From Fonsecaea monophora (lineage: Eukaryota; Ascomycota; Eurotiomycetes; Chaetothyriales; Herpotrichiellaceae): 64,000 bases of DNA. The translations under genes and the position numbers were made by a program. How positions within the stretch are numbered: position 1 is the stretch's first letter; every line of letters begins with the position of its first letter. The notes below the pieces were generated by a model that worked only from the letters and a program-made list of their open reading frames with translations, made no database searches and had not been told where the DNA came from. This document shows positions 31,639 to 43,872 of this stretch, piece after piece. The DNA is taken from positions 62,001 through 126,000 of the forward strand of contig NW_019173942.1 of the NCBI RefSeq assembly GCF_001642475.1, read 5' to 3'.

Positions 31639-34600
31639 CTAGAATGCCTGGTGATGTTCGGCCTCTTTTCCCTGCGGTGTGGGCTCTGCGTGTCTCGCAA
31701 ACAGCCTCCTTAGGCCCTTGTTGACGATGAGATCGACGATCCGCGCAGGGCCCTTGGCGAGGCTGACGATGCTGAACCGTCTCACGCGGAAGAGGTAGTA
31801 CAGACAGATACAGGCGAAGATCTGATGGTCGGACAAAGCCACGGGTTAGCACGGAGAGTGTCTTGTAGAAATATGTCGGGTTGTCGTTCTACAGCAGGGG
31901 GCAAGAGAACTCACGTTGAAGACTATGTAGGAAAACCCAATGCCAAAGTTCCGCCATCTGTCGCTGGGGTAGATCTTGCTGCCGGCTAAGAACTGGTCCG
32001 CCGACGTGAGCGGGCAGTATTGGCATTGACTCGTCGCGTCGGGATTGTACAATTGTCCAGGAGCCCCGCGGTCAAAGTACGCGGCCAGGTACTGCGCGCA
32101 GGTTTGACCGGACGGCGGGTCGAACTTGGCCAGCTCGTTCTGCGCGCAGTGGACAAGGCGACCTCGGAGACCGGTTCCTGCCCAACCGGAGATGAGGTAG
32201 GTCATGGGTGATACTCGATCTGGGAGTCATACTTTAGTCTCTGCAAGGGACGAACAGTCGGGAATAGGGGGCACAGAAACATACACATAAAGATCCAAAA
32301 GCCCGGCAACGCCGTCGGGCTCTGTAAGACACCGTTAAAAGTGAGCATCATACTGAACAGTAGCGTGGCAATATTCCCCGCCGTCTCCGCGTCGGGCATG
32401 GCGGCAATGATCATGTGGGCAAACGTGCTTGTAAAGACCATGAATTGGATCACGAAAAGCAGCATCAGCCCTCGCGTTTCGTTGTCCTGGTTCTTGCCAA
32501 AGACCGCAAAGTACCACGACACCCACATGACGATGGCCAGGACTATTTGGTACGGAATCTCGACGACAATGTTGGCGACCATGAAGGCAATCCACGAATA
32601 TGCCTTGGATGGACGTTCTCGGACTTCATAAAGAGATCTTTGAATGACGAATCGAGGCATGATTTGTTGCACGAGCGACGAAAAGATTCTGCAAATGTTC
32701 AGTATCAGTAGAATCAGTGTCGAGGTCTAGGATTCAACTAACGTGACAAGCATGAAAATGGCGAAGATGGTGTTCTGTAGACCCGTCGAGGTAGTGTTTT
32801 GCTTGTAGAACGAGAAGCCAATGAACAGTGCAGACATGATCCCCAAAAGAAACCTGGAGGGCACGTCAGTCTCTGCGGATTGCTTCAGTGATACAGTCCC
32901 AAACTTACTTGCCGCTGATATAAGATGGCGTTCTCCAATATTGCTGAAACACGCGGTGAGTGACATGGTAGATCTGAGCGGTAAGCGGCATAGCAAATTC
33001 GGACGTCGATGATGCATCTCCTGTAGGTGCAGGATGCTGGGCCTGTTGGATTCGATCCAGCTCTGCCTGCACCTCTTGAGCTTCAGGCGTTGTCTTCCAC
33101 ACTTCGCTCCAGTCCCGATCAGACTTCTTCCCGCAGATATCGAGCATATATTCGGCAGGGTTCGCATCGTCATCACACTTGGGAGCACCGTTCCTCTCAA
33201 AGTAATCCAATAAAGTTGTGGAATTGTGGCCAATGTCGCCGAAATAGATTGTCTTGCCCCCCTTCATCAGGAAGAGCAGTCGGTCGAACTCTTGGAACAA
33301 GATAGCTGATGGTTGATGAATAGTACAAAGAATTGCTTGTCCAGAGTCGGCGAGCTTGCGCAGGAAGGCCACAATCGACCACGAACTCTGGGAATCCAGC
33401 CCTGAGGTGGGTTCATCGAGGAAAATGAGGAGTGCTGGTTTTGCTGCAAGTTCAACGCCGATCGTCAGGAGCTTCCGTTGTTCAACATTGAGACCTTCTC
33501 CTGGGTTCCCGACGATAGCCTCTGCAAAATCTTGCATGTTGAGCATTTTGATAACTTCTTCGACAAAGTCGTCCTTCTCTTTCTTTGTGACCGATTTCGG
33601 TTGTCGAAGATATGCCGAAAATCGAAGAGCTTCTCGGACAGTGGTGGTCTCAAGGTGGAGGTCTTGTTGCTGCACATAGCCTGTCTTGCGCTGAAAGGAA
33701 AGATCAAGGGGTTTGCCGTTTACAAGCTGCCATGAAAGAGATGGTCAAAAAAGCCGATCTAAAGACAGCCGACTTGACTTGGAAAACTTACCATATCACC
33801 TGTCAATACGCCAATCTTGATTCTTTGCGCCAGGGCATCCAACAAAGTGGTCTTACCGGCTCCTGAAGTCCCCATGAGAGCAGTCAAGGTGCCTGGTTTG
33901 ACCCATCCCGAGACGCCGTCAAGTAGTCTTCGAGGCTCGCCCTTAATCTTGATGTCAAGAGTCACATTCCGCCAGGTGAAGATATCTTTCTGTGCAGGTA
34001 AAGCTTTGACTTCGTCTGCTTGCTGCTCGTGGACCGGGTTGACCGACCCGACTCCCTTTTCATCAGCTTGTATTCGCTCCTCGTCATGCTTACCGCCTAG
34101 CAAGTATGATGGGACATGCCCTCTTCTGAAGACCAAGAATTCCGCCGTCGAGGTTGTGTCGGAATTGATTTCGGTAGCGATAAAGTAGATTGCGAAGAAG
34201 AATATCATAAAGGCAAAGAGAAAGCCGAGATTGCGCCAGATGTGACTATATGAATAGCCATAGGACGACTTGACCCATGCATCTCCCGAAACCGTGGTTT
34301 GACCTGCTACGGCGCCAGCGACAGCGCATTGAAAATGGTCGTTAGTGCCGTACGGTGGAACTAAGCTGGTAGGGGCACATGGAAACTTCCGCCCGTGAAC
34401 TTCATTGACAAGGAGTGCTTCGAAGGCATAGGCAATTGGGTTGATCCAGGAGCTCCATTTGAACCACGGATGCATAAAGGAACGTTGCATGGTAAAGCCA
34501 GTGTCTGACGTGTCATTAGCATGGGAAGGTTTCATCAAGACAAACGCGGAGAGGCACTTACAAATGACGATCCAGAGAACCATGACACCAGCAATGGCCA

Positions 34601-36801
34601 AAGCGGCTGAAATTGTTTTCGTTACCGCTGCCGTGGTTCGAAAGATGGCAGACATGGTCAACATGGCCATGAAGTTGAAGAGGAAGAAGATGAAGAAGTT
34701 TGAAGCCTCGTACCTCAACCCCGCCAGGAAATACAGTATGATGTTGAACACGGTAGTTGTGCAGAATTTAATGGGTAAATCGGCCACAATACCTGCAACA
34801 GCCTCCGTGAACGGGTGGTAGAAGGCATATGACTTGTGTTTGGCGACAATGGGCCTTTGGCTGTACAAGGTGTTGATCTCAACAATAGACTGCAGAGCAC
34901 TGAGCAAGACAGCAAAGAAGAGAACAGAGCCTTTGGCGAAGAAGCTGCCTGTAGAGAGTGGAGTGCCAAAGAAGATAGACCCTATGATTAGTGCTTGTGC
35001 GATTTGACTGAAGATGACGGCACTGAAATTTGCCATTAGCTTCGTAGGGAAACCGGGAGGCCACAAACACGACTTACATAGTTGATGCCTTGTCGTTCCA
35101 GAGTCTCTGGTATGCTCGAGTCACGCAAAGGCGAACTTGCATTGGTATGCTGATCACATATGGCGATTTGGGGCGCACATGATCGGATTGCATCTGCTGA
35201 TGCGACTCTCTGAATGTCTGGAGAGCTTCTTCTCCGTTGGCCTCAATTTCTGCGTGTTCGGCTTCCTCTTGAGATGCCTTGTACTGAGCGCTCTCGAGCC
35301 AGTACTTTTCAAATTCCGTAGCCGTACGGGGAACCTTATTTTCGAACCCTTCTCTGGGTCGTCTCTCGTTTGGGTTCGTAACGGACCTAGAGTGACATCC
35401 TTAGCCAATGCGACTGACGCACCAGCCTATAGAGGCTGGAAATAACACTTACGTCAAAAAGTCGCCTGTGGTCTGTCGAGGCGGACAATGCCAGCCCATT
35501 TCTTCGAAATATGCCCGAGCTTCGTCGCAAGGACCGAAGTAAATCTGTCTCCCTTCGTAGAGGACGATTGCCTTGTCGCACAGGTCATAGATGGCCTGCG
35601 AAGCCTGGTAAATAGCGATGAGGGAAGTGAGACCCACGTAGTCTGCAGCGATTCGAAGCGAGCGAACGAATTCGAGGGCAGTTTGCGAGTCAAGCCCACG
35701 GGTAGAATTATCCCACGCCGCAATAGGCGAACCTGTCAAGAGATGATGGGTATAGTTCCTTAGTCTGTTCCAAAGCAAACTCACCTGCCAGAGCCATCTC
35801 GGCGATGCTGACACGCTTTCGCTCTCCGCCGCTGACACCACGCACGAAATCGTCTCCAACTTTGGTGTTACGCGTGTGTGCTGAGTGTACAGATCAGTCG
35901 TAACTCTTCAATAGGGCCTTTTGTATCGTTCCGGAAACTTACACAAGCCGAAGATGTTCATCATGACAGATGCCATGTAATTGGCCCATTCTGCTCTGGG
36001 AAAGTCAAGAACTCTGTTGGATGGAGTGCGGCAGGCGGCTGCAAAGTTGAGCGTCTCGCCTACAGTCAAATGAGGGAAATGCTTTTCATTCTCTTGGTTG
36101 TATATTGCCTCGCCCTTGAACTCTTTGATGAAAAGTTCCCGAGATATTCCACTATAAGTGATTTTGGAATCGTCCGAGAGCTGTAGACCTTGGAGCTCGC
36201 CGCAAATGGTTTTGAGGAACGTAGAACAACCACTTCCAGGCCGACCCAGGACAATCAGCAGCTCTCCACTGTTAACATTCCCGTTGAAATTGCGTAATAT
36301 CTGCTTCTCGGCAGGATGCTGGAAAAGCTCGCGAATGCGGAATGGTTGCATAAAGATGGAGCCCACGGTTTGCTGGAGGACCAGAGCGGATCCCTTTCCA
36401 AAAACACTGAGGTTCTTGAAAGTGAAGCCAGACCTCCGCAATTTGATGTTCTGTTGCTCCAGAAGTTGTAGAAACTTGCGGATCCAGAGGTAAAAGTTGA
36501 ACGCGGGATTGTTCGGATCGAATTCGGGGGACTCAATGCCCATGCCTGCGACAGTGTCCTGTCTTTGTAGGCCATCGCTTGTAATGGTGCGAGTCCGAAC
36601 CCCGGACAGAATGGTTGCGATCCTCACAAGCTCATCTTGGTTTGCTGGTTCTTCGTCGTCGAAGCGGTAGTCGTCCGTCTCCCTTGTTCTTCGCGTTCGA
36701 ATTGGTTCGAATCTCGGGCCTTCAGAACTGCTCGTTGTCACCTCGCGCTCCAGGGAGTTGCGGGTTGGTGGAGGAGCGTGCTCTTCGTCTTCTGAGCCCA
36801 T
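31639..36801 (-). CDS. PDR-type ABC transporter (ABCG full-size, CDR/PDR5-like), 11 exons
   Basis: Exons on the minus strand: 36801-35943, 35880-35785, 35732-35453, 35386-35078, 35022-34562, 34504-33792, 33726-32909, 32853-32743, 32688-32285, 32219-31915 and 31821-31639. They total 4539 nt (1512 aa) and all ten junctions are GT-AG and in frame. The topology is (NBD-TMD)x2. NBD1 has Walker A GRPGSGCST near 185, signature VSGGERKRVSIAE near 300 and the PDR-typical degenerate Walker B AAWDNSTRGLDS. NBD2 has Walker A GTSGAGKTT near 878, a diverged signature LNVEQRKLL near 983 and Walker B LLIFLDEPTSGLDS. This asymmetry of one degenerate ATP site is normal for the family. Such plasma-membrane pumps export drugs, azoles, lipids or metabolites. 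A TTG-led 14-codon extension upstream of the ATG is ignored. It lies beside the FAD monooxygenase. Confidence 0.95.
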
Positions 36802-38293
36802 GGTGTCGATACCTGGAGTGTTTGGCTGTCGGAAGGAATACAATGTAACGAGTAGATGAAGCTCTTTAGAAGATCCAAAGGCTCCAAAGGCCTCGATTTT
36901 TTCACTATTTCGAAGTGAGATCTGTCACCCCAAGGGCGTCAATCATATAAGAAATGCTAGATAGGCAGTGACTGAGACATTTCATAAACGTAGTCGCTGC
37001 TGTGGCAGTAATAATAAAATGGGAAGACTAGTGTGAAGTGAAGAATGAACCCGTACAAGGAACGGACTTCAACCATGCTCCGGGCTCTGATGTCAAAGGT
37101 AGAAGGGAGGCCTCATTGGCGAAGGTAGGTAGCATTTCTCGGCCTCTGGAGCGAAGTACGAGGATGTAGTGAAATCCATGCATAAGTCGCTGGGATGCTC
37201 GAGACCCAAGAACTCGCCCAGACCGGGGTTTGCGGAAGTCCCTCTACGGTATTGGCCTCAAGAACCAATTCGGGAAGGGAAACCCTTATCCCCACCATTA
37301 TCGATGCGCTAGGAACATAACAGTCGATAGTACCGACAACTCCACCATATTAAATTATGAAGCGCTGATCCTAGAGCATGTTTCAATGCCAGGCACAGGA
37401 ATCCGTATCGGTGGGGTTATTGCCCTTGTCCGGCAAAACAACACCAAAGAAGAGAACCCAATTGGAGAGATCGGCGCTTGAAGGATCAAAGCACAGGGAA
37501 AACTGCGAGATGCTGGAGGCCTCGCATGTGCGGGCCACGGAGCAATTGTTCACTCTTCATGTGCACCTCAAGGCACTGCTAATAGACCCCAAATTGCGAC
37601 GGACTGTCCTTGAGAGGGTCTTGGGACGTCGTGTTTGTTACTTAAGGCCTTACCTAATGATGCAGCAAGGATTTGCCGCTTCCTGAAAGGGCCAATTGGC
37701 AAGGGTTCAAGTGTGTCAGCATTGTTTAGCGTCGCTTACTGCGCTGCAGCAGGAACAAGAAGATTGTGTACAGGCTCCAAGGATCTTAAACTGTTGGCAT
37801 AGCCAAGGCATAGCGGATGGTAATTCGCTTGTGCGCCGGGCACCAAGGATGGAGTTCCGGAGTGCATGAGAGTATGCTGTGTTCAAGTGCTGACCAGCGT
37901 TTGACACGAACGGATGAGGATGAGAGCTCGGGAGACGATGATTTGTGCAGACTCGGACAGTTCGATGCGAGCACCGAATCAGAGAGTAAGCAGGGGTGTT
38001 TCGTATTCGCGAGGCAGAGTTTGTGTAGCTGAAGAACAACAATCAATGGCTGAGATGGGGAATCACAACAAATGTGGGCGCAGCGCAGTTTTGAGTGACG
38101 ACACAGTTATGCCAAGCCGCCACTTCCGAATCCGGTGGCGGGGCGGGAACTTCGTTGCTTGTCAGCCGATTGCAGCAGCTCGCATCGTAAACAGTTCTCA
38201 CTCTACCTTCAGACACTCGGCAATACGAAATACGCATTCCCGCCACCACCAAAACTAATCCTATCGCCCCTTTCCTCGGGACACGATGATCAA
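36802..38293. promoter_or_regulatory. Long divergent intergenic region between the ABC transporter and CLP1
   Basis: About 1.5 kb head to head, the longest gap in the window. It must hold the transporter's 5' leader and promoter and that of CLP1. Open frames of 60-115 codons occur on both strands, but none resembles a known protein. No TATA box close to either ATG was recognised. Confidence 0.5.
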
Positions 38294-39882
38294 ATGTCGT
38301 TGCCTGGTCTTGGCCTAGAAGAGCCAGAAGAGGTTCACACCGTCGAGGCCACCCAACACGACCTCGCAAAGGAGACGGAATGGCGCTTCGAGGTGGCCGT
38401 GGGCAAGTATGTCCAGGTCAAGGTGAGTCCAGCTACGTCTCAGGCCACTGCTGAGCCTTGTCTAATGCACGGATCTTGTAGCTGTTGACGGGCTCCGCTG
38501 AGCTGTTTGGGACTGAGCTTGTGCTGGGGAACACATACACCTTCACCGGCACAAAGGCTGCCATCTACACTTGGAATGGCTGCTCGTTCCAGGTCAGCGG
38601 CGATGCCCTTCAAAGCGAGTATGTCGCGGAGGAAACTCCTATGAATGAGTACATCAATACTCACTTCAGTCTCGAGAACCTGCGGAGTCAGGCTCAGAGT
38701 ACCGGGCGTGAAGGACCCCGAGTCTTGATATTGGGGCCTGAGGATGCCGGCAAAACCTCTCTTGCAAAAATTCTCACTGGTTATGCCTCTCGTTCTGCAC
38801 GATCCCCAGTCGTGGTCAATCTGGACGTCAAGGAAGGCGTTATGAGCATTCCCGGCACCCTCACGGCCACTGTCTTCAAAACCCTGATGGACGTTGAGGA
38901 AGGATGGGGAACTGCGCCAATGTCTGGTCCTAACGGGGTCATCCCCGTCAAGTTACCACTCGTCTACTTTTTCGGAAGCTCGAAACCAGAGGAAAAGGAA
39001 GGCAAGGTCTACAAAGCTCAGATCAATCGGTTGGCTCTCGCAGTGGCGGGCCGTAGAGCTCAAGACCCAGAAGCTAGAGAAAGTGGTATCATTATCGATA
39101 CCCCGGGAAGTCTGACGACGATGAAATCTGGAAATACCGTTGGCTATGACATTATTCAGGACATTGTTGCTGAATTTGCCGTTTCAGCCATCATCTGTAT
39201 GGGTTCCGAGAGACTTTACAGTGACATGGTCAAGAAATTCGATGGACAGCCCATTGCATTCCGACCCTCAACATCGACCACCACTGCCGCATCCGCGACG
39301 CCCGAGACAATCTCTGTCATCAAACTTGCCAAATCGGGCGGCTGCGTCGATCGCGATGAAGCATTTATGACCGCCTTCCGCGCGGCACAAATCAAGACAT
39401 ATTTCTACGGCAACCCGCGCCTGACCAACGGGATTGCTCTCCAACCTCGCCATCAACAAGTGGACTTCTCTACGTTGACCGTCTGGCGCCGCGTCGGAAC
39501 CACTCCTGACCCTTCAGCCGCAGCCAATTTTGACGAGGATGACGAAGACTCGTTCCTACCCGGTGGCGTGGACGATGACGCAGATGACGTATTCCCTTCT
39601 TCTACGTCAAAGGTGCCGCTGCCCCTATCTCAGATATTTGAACGCGTGGCTAGCCCGATCGCGGCGATGCGAAGTTCCGTCCTCGCCGTTATGAACTGCG
39701 ACGGAGAAGCCGACCAAGAAGTTATTCGCGACAGCACTGTGATGGGATTTCTCTACGTCACAGACACCGATGAGGTAAGAGGGCGAATTAGTCTTTTGAG
39801 TCCTGTTGCAGGGCGCGTACCGAACCGGGCGATTGTGTGGGCGGGTTGGCCAGAAAGTGTCATCGGGTTGGAAAGGACCTGA
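38294..39882 (+). CDS. CLP1: mRNA cleavage and polyadenylation factor CLP1
   Basis: Two exons, 38294-38422 and 38482-39882, separated by a 59-nt GT-AG intron, give 509 aa. The start is MSLPGLGLEEPEE, and joining gives VGKYVQVKLLTGSAELFGTE, the N-terminal beta domain of Clp1. The P-loop GPEDAGKTSLAKILTGYA starts near residue 127 and NLDVKEGVMSIPGTL carries the conserved DxxxG region. Clp1 is a subunit of cleavage factor IA (with Pcf11) acting in pre-mRNA 3' end formation in the nucleus; the human orthologue has RNA 5'-kinase activity, while fungal proteins bind ATP without clear kinase activity. An acidic stretch (FDEDDEDSFLPGG, then DDDADD) interrupts the C-terminal third. The gene is convergent with the inositol polyphosphate kinase gene, about 290 bases away. 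Confidence 0.95.
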
Positions 39883-40175
39883 ACCATAACAGTGGCCTCG
39901 GCCATGCGTGGACAGTGTCGCACATTGGGAGGATTGAACCGCTGCATCGAGCGTATACCAAAAGTCAAGAGGAAAATTAGAGGAGAGAACCCAGGATAGA
40001 CAATCAAATCTCACGAGACAGAGGCAACCTCAATTTTGATCTAGGATATGTCGCCTGTTTTCCTGTACAGTAGTACCCTTATAGACATTCGGTTATCGGC
40101 CGTCCAACTATTTCCCTGACAATCGAGACAGTATATCGGTATCAGTAGACGAGAATCGCCTGGGCCCTCCTCGCC

Positions 40176-41420
40176 TTAGTCTCCCTTGACCAGATCCCGC
40201 AGAATTCGCAGCAGACTCTGGATGCCCGCAAGGACATTCTGGTCCGGACCGTCGCCGGGCGTCCACTTCGCGTGGGCAAAGTCGATGAGGCGCACTTCGT
40301 GGACCTTGTGCGGCCGGACATCTTCTTCTTCGTCGTCGTCTTCATCTTCATCTTCCTCGTTGTCCTCGTTGTCTCCATCCCCTGCGTCTCTGGCATCCTC
40401 CTCTTCCTCTTTCGCAATGCTGGCCTCCAGCGTCTGCGGATCTCCTTCGTACACCATCAACACGCTCGCGCTGTACATTCGACTCTCCTCGTTTTCCAGC
40501 ACGTACTGTATACTCTCCAGTTCCCTGATGAACCGGCGGATGAGAAACTCGGCGCGCTGGCTCTTGAATCGGGAGTTCTTTCCGGTTGTCGAGTCGTCCT
40601 GGCGGCTGCCGCTGACGCCGCCAAAATACGTCTCGAAGGCATCAACGACGTTCTCTGCCTTGAAAGACTGCCCGTAGAACTTGTTGTAGGATTTGTACCC
40701 GTTCTTGACCTCGACGTACTCTTTCTCCGCGGGGGTCACCTCGACCCCGGCGTCAGCCCACACCTTCATCCCAGCAAGACGAAAGCCCAGACTCCCGCTC
40801 GTTGTCTTCGCCGCCACGTCGTCTAGTTTCCTTCTCTTGGCCAGCGGCGCGTCGTCATCCCACAATCTGGCACCGAGCTTAACGTCCAGCACGTTGGGGT
40901 GCTTGAAACCGGAGACGACATTCTCCAGAACGATCGCCAGGCCCGTAGAGAGTTTCTGGCCGCCGGACGGTTTCCAGGAAGTGCGCCTGTTGAGCCCCAG
41001 TACAGGGTTAGGGGCGGTCGTCCCCTGAACCGCAGCTGGAGCTCCAGCTCCCTGCGAAGGAGCAGCAACGCCGTCTTGAGAGGTCTGTAACAACGGCGCT
41101 ACAGCTTCTTGGTCGTCATTCTCGGAGAGCGACCCCAGGAAAGTAGGCATGTGGGCTTGGAACAAGGGGTGGTCTTTGGCGGACTCGTAGAAGTCGATCT
41201 CAGCCTGCGTGCAGGGCTTGATAATGAGCGAACCCGAGGCATTGGAGCTGATGCCATCACTTTGTACGGAAGAACGTTAGTGTCACACAGAACGATAGAC
41301 AGCCACATCGCGGAGGTTTCCTTACTGGCCAGCAGCGGTGTGGTCGAATCGTACCAGCTCGGACTCTGAGAACTTCGCTGCAACCTTTTTGTTTGGGTGT
41401 GTTGAGCTAGAGCTCTCCAT
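40176..41420 (-). CDS. Inositol polyphosphate multikinase (Ipk2/Arg82-like)
   Basis: Two exons, 41420-41326 and 41259-40176, give 392 aa; the 66-nt intron ends in AAAG and the joined reading is DHTAAGHDGISSNASGS. The inositol polyphosphate kinase signature PxxxDxKxG is present as PNVLDVKLGARLWDDDA near residue 150, preceded by GLAIVLENVVSGFKHPNV. The C-terminal metal-binding motif is RLIDFAHAKWTPGDGPD near residue 355. The family phosphorylates InsP3 to InsP4/5 in the nucleus and, in yeast, also works with the ArgR-Mcm1 transcription complex. Before the last motif comes a strongly acidic insert of about 35 residues (around 40310-40415), also found to varying length in other fungal members. 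A proline/alanine-rich linker (SQGAGAPAAVQG) lies between the N-terminal lobe motifs. The gene is divergent from Arb1. Confidence 0.93.
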
Positions 41421-42051
41421 GTTGACAGCCCCGCGAAGACGATAACCCTTGAGAAGCTCGTAGAGAAGGGGAGAGACAGACGCTTTACGAGAATGTGAAG
41501 ACAACCATAGGAGCCCTAAGAGCTGCCACTTCCTCACACTGGTGCATGCGGTGATTCAATCGACTGGCGTGGTCACCGACAATCCTTCGAATGATTGCCG
41601 CCATCGATCGAGCTGACCGCCAGGGTGCGGAGACGATTGGCGGAAGAGTCAAGACGCCGCTTCAGACTCGGCGCCCTTAGTCGCAGCCCAAGGTGTTTTG
41701 GGAATCTCAGCCTTGCTTGGGAGGTCGAAGGCAAAGAAGTACGAGGTACAGCCTTGATGATTGCATGCGATCAAAAGGTGGCATCATGTGGCATCTCACG
41801 CACATTGCTGCAATGCGGCCTTTTGCAGATGCGGTTGTTTGCTCACCTGGCCTTCACTTCTGGCGAGACGATCAATAGTGCTTAGATCACAAACTAGTGC
41901 CCAGCTCTCCATTCAAGGTCGAAGTGAATGGTCAAAGCCTTCCACTGGAACCTCGTTCATCTGCGGCTCTTATTGCTCTGATCCTCGAAACCATTCTTCT
42001 CATCTCTTTACCTCTTTCCCTACTTGACGTCCAAAGTGCCGCTGGGAAAAT
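41421..42051. promoter_or_regulatory. Divergent intergenic region between the multikinase and Arb1 genes
   Basis: About 630 bases head to head. The open frame around 41897-42050 has no ATG of its own in front of Arb1. No gene or clear TATA box was recognised. Confidence 0.45.
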
Positions 42052-43872
42052 ATGGCCCGCACTCAAGAATCACCCGAGGAAACTAACTGCTCAAACTCAA
42101 CACAAGATTCCAATGCGGACGTCAACGACGCCGATCTCAGACCAAATGATGCTATGAGCGACGCTGAGACCATAAAACTTCCGCTGAGGCCCCGACCCGA
42201 CACGGCTGCCTCTAATGAGATTCAACATCCTGCCCAGCCTACCCTGCCGCAGCCTGAGGCCGGCGAGTACAGCGGAGATGGCAATGTCCAAGAAGAAGAT
42301 GAAGAGAATCAAGACTACGGCGAAGTCACCAACGAACCCCCAGCAGAGTTGAAGAAGAAGAGCAAGAAGAAGAGACGCAAGCCACCAAGTAAACGCGGGT
42401 TGGTATGTCTTTCGATCTGAACCCCCCAAAACTAAGAGGTATGGGGACTGTTGAGTTGATACCAATCTCAAGGGCAAACCGACCGGTTTCGAAGACTACT
42501 TTGCAGACCCTCCCCTGACGCCAGAGCAGTATGCTGAGGAGCAAGAAATCTATCATCCGTAAGTTTCAAACTGCATGTCTCGGGGGCCAAAAGCGACCAC
42601 CACGTATGCTAATCCGGTTGGCACAGTCGTCTTTCCTTCGTGGACAGAATCACCACAGCCATAGCGCGCTTCGAGATGACGCGGAAACTCACCCCGCAGC
42701 GCAGAGACGTCCTGTACAAGTACCTCATCTATGGCAGTCTGACGATAAGCCAGAATGTCGGCCAGGGCGGCCAGGACACCGAAGGCATGGACAAGACCCA
42801 GATCGCCCACGCCTCGACACAAGTTCGGATCAGCGACGACCTGCGGGATCTGGGCACCGAGACGAGCCTTTACGAGGTCGACTTCCTCGGCTGCCTCAGA
42901 GGCTTCCTGAGCCGCCGCGCGAAGTCCATCTTTGGCCTCGACACGCGGGACGAGGTCAAAATGGTCTGTACCACCCTGGAGAGATTCCTCGACTACCTTC
43001 TGCAGCGCGACGTCTGTCCAGAATACAAGGAGGACGTACTCGCCGCCCGTGCGCTGTGCCGCAAAGCCGAGCCCGAGCTCTGGGACATGGCCGAAGCGAC
43101 GCGCCGTCTGCCGGGAGAATTCAACGTGGCATGCTCGACCCTCTTCGGTGGCAGCTACGCACGCGACTACGACGGGGAGACGTGGTGGGGGAACCCAGAT
43201 ACCGAAGAGGCCGTATTCGTAGGGTTGAAGCCCGACGAAGCCCAGCAGATTGTGAGGTTCGGAGTAGCCGGCGCCGCCGACGAGGAAGTCTACACTGCAT
43301 TCCTCGCGGGCGTGCAGGACAATGTCCCGGAGATGATGGACATCGTCCACACGCAGGAACACACGGGCTTCGAGGTCACCCGCATCGAGCCTCCCACCAG
43401 CGAATGCAAAGCCATCTACACGACACACTCTAAGCTCTTCCGCCCTGTCGGCCGCGTATACGCGAAACCATGGAAGAATCCAGACGCGCTCCCCGAAGAC
43501 CTCACCCCGTCCGAGCGAGCGGGCTCGTCCACCACCACGACCACGGGGTCAGAACCCGAGCCACAGGACGCGCCGCCCACGGAATACGTCTTCTTTATTG
43601 AGTCGATCCTCCAGTCCTACATCCGCGTGGGCACCAAAATCGAAGCCACCGTCCGAATCCTAGGCTGTGGGATCATGTTCTTCGACGATGTGCTCAACGT
43701 GTACCCGACCTTCGACGAGTTTCTGGTCAACGAGATGATGGTGGGGTGGAAGTCGCCCAAGCCGCTCAAGGGCGCGCTAGATTATATCTCTGAGGACGAT
43801 GATAGTGGTAGTGACGGAGGAGATGATGTTGGTGGTGGTGGTAATGTGGAAACTGGAGGAAAGAGTGTGTGA
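42052..43872 (+). CDS. Arb1-like subunit of the Argonaute siRNA chaperone (ARC) complex
   Basis: Three exons, 42052-42402, 42473-42558 and 42627-43872, give 560 aa with frame kept through KRGLGKPTGFEDYFADPP and EIYHPRLSFVDRI. The acidic, low-complexity N-terminus ends in a lysine/arginine-rich stretch (LKKKSKKKRRKPPSKRG) followed by PTGFEDYFADPPLTPEQYAE and then FVDRITTAIARFEMTRKLTP; this order is the recognised signature of the Arb1 family. In fission yeast Arb1 with Arb2 holds Ago1 with duplex siRNA and inhibits slicing before heterochromatin targeting. The remaining approximately 400 residues form the conserved alpha/beta body, with WDMAEATRRLPGEFNVACST. The C-terminus is a Gly/Asp-rich tail (SGSDGGDDVGGGG). 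Presence of Arb1 implies that the organism has an RNAi pathway. Function is by homology only. Confidence 0.88.

Noticed and set aside
36704..36714. GGTTCGAATCT, resembling a tRNA B box.
   Set aside because: It lies inside the first coding exon of the ABC transporter and no A box or cloverleaf can be built around it.
42553..43428. 291-codon open frame antisense to Arb1, and a 300-codon overlapping sense frame from 42531.
   Set aside because: Both are shadows of the Arb1 third exon: composition is Arg/Pro/His-biased and no family motif is present.
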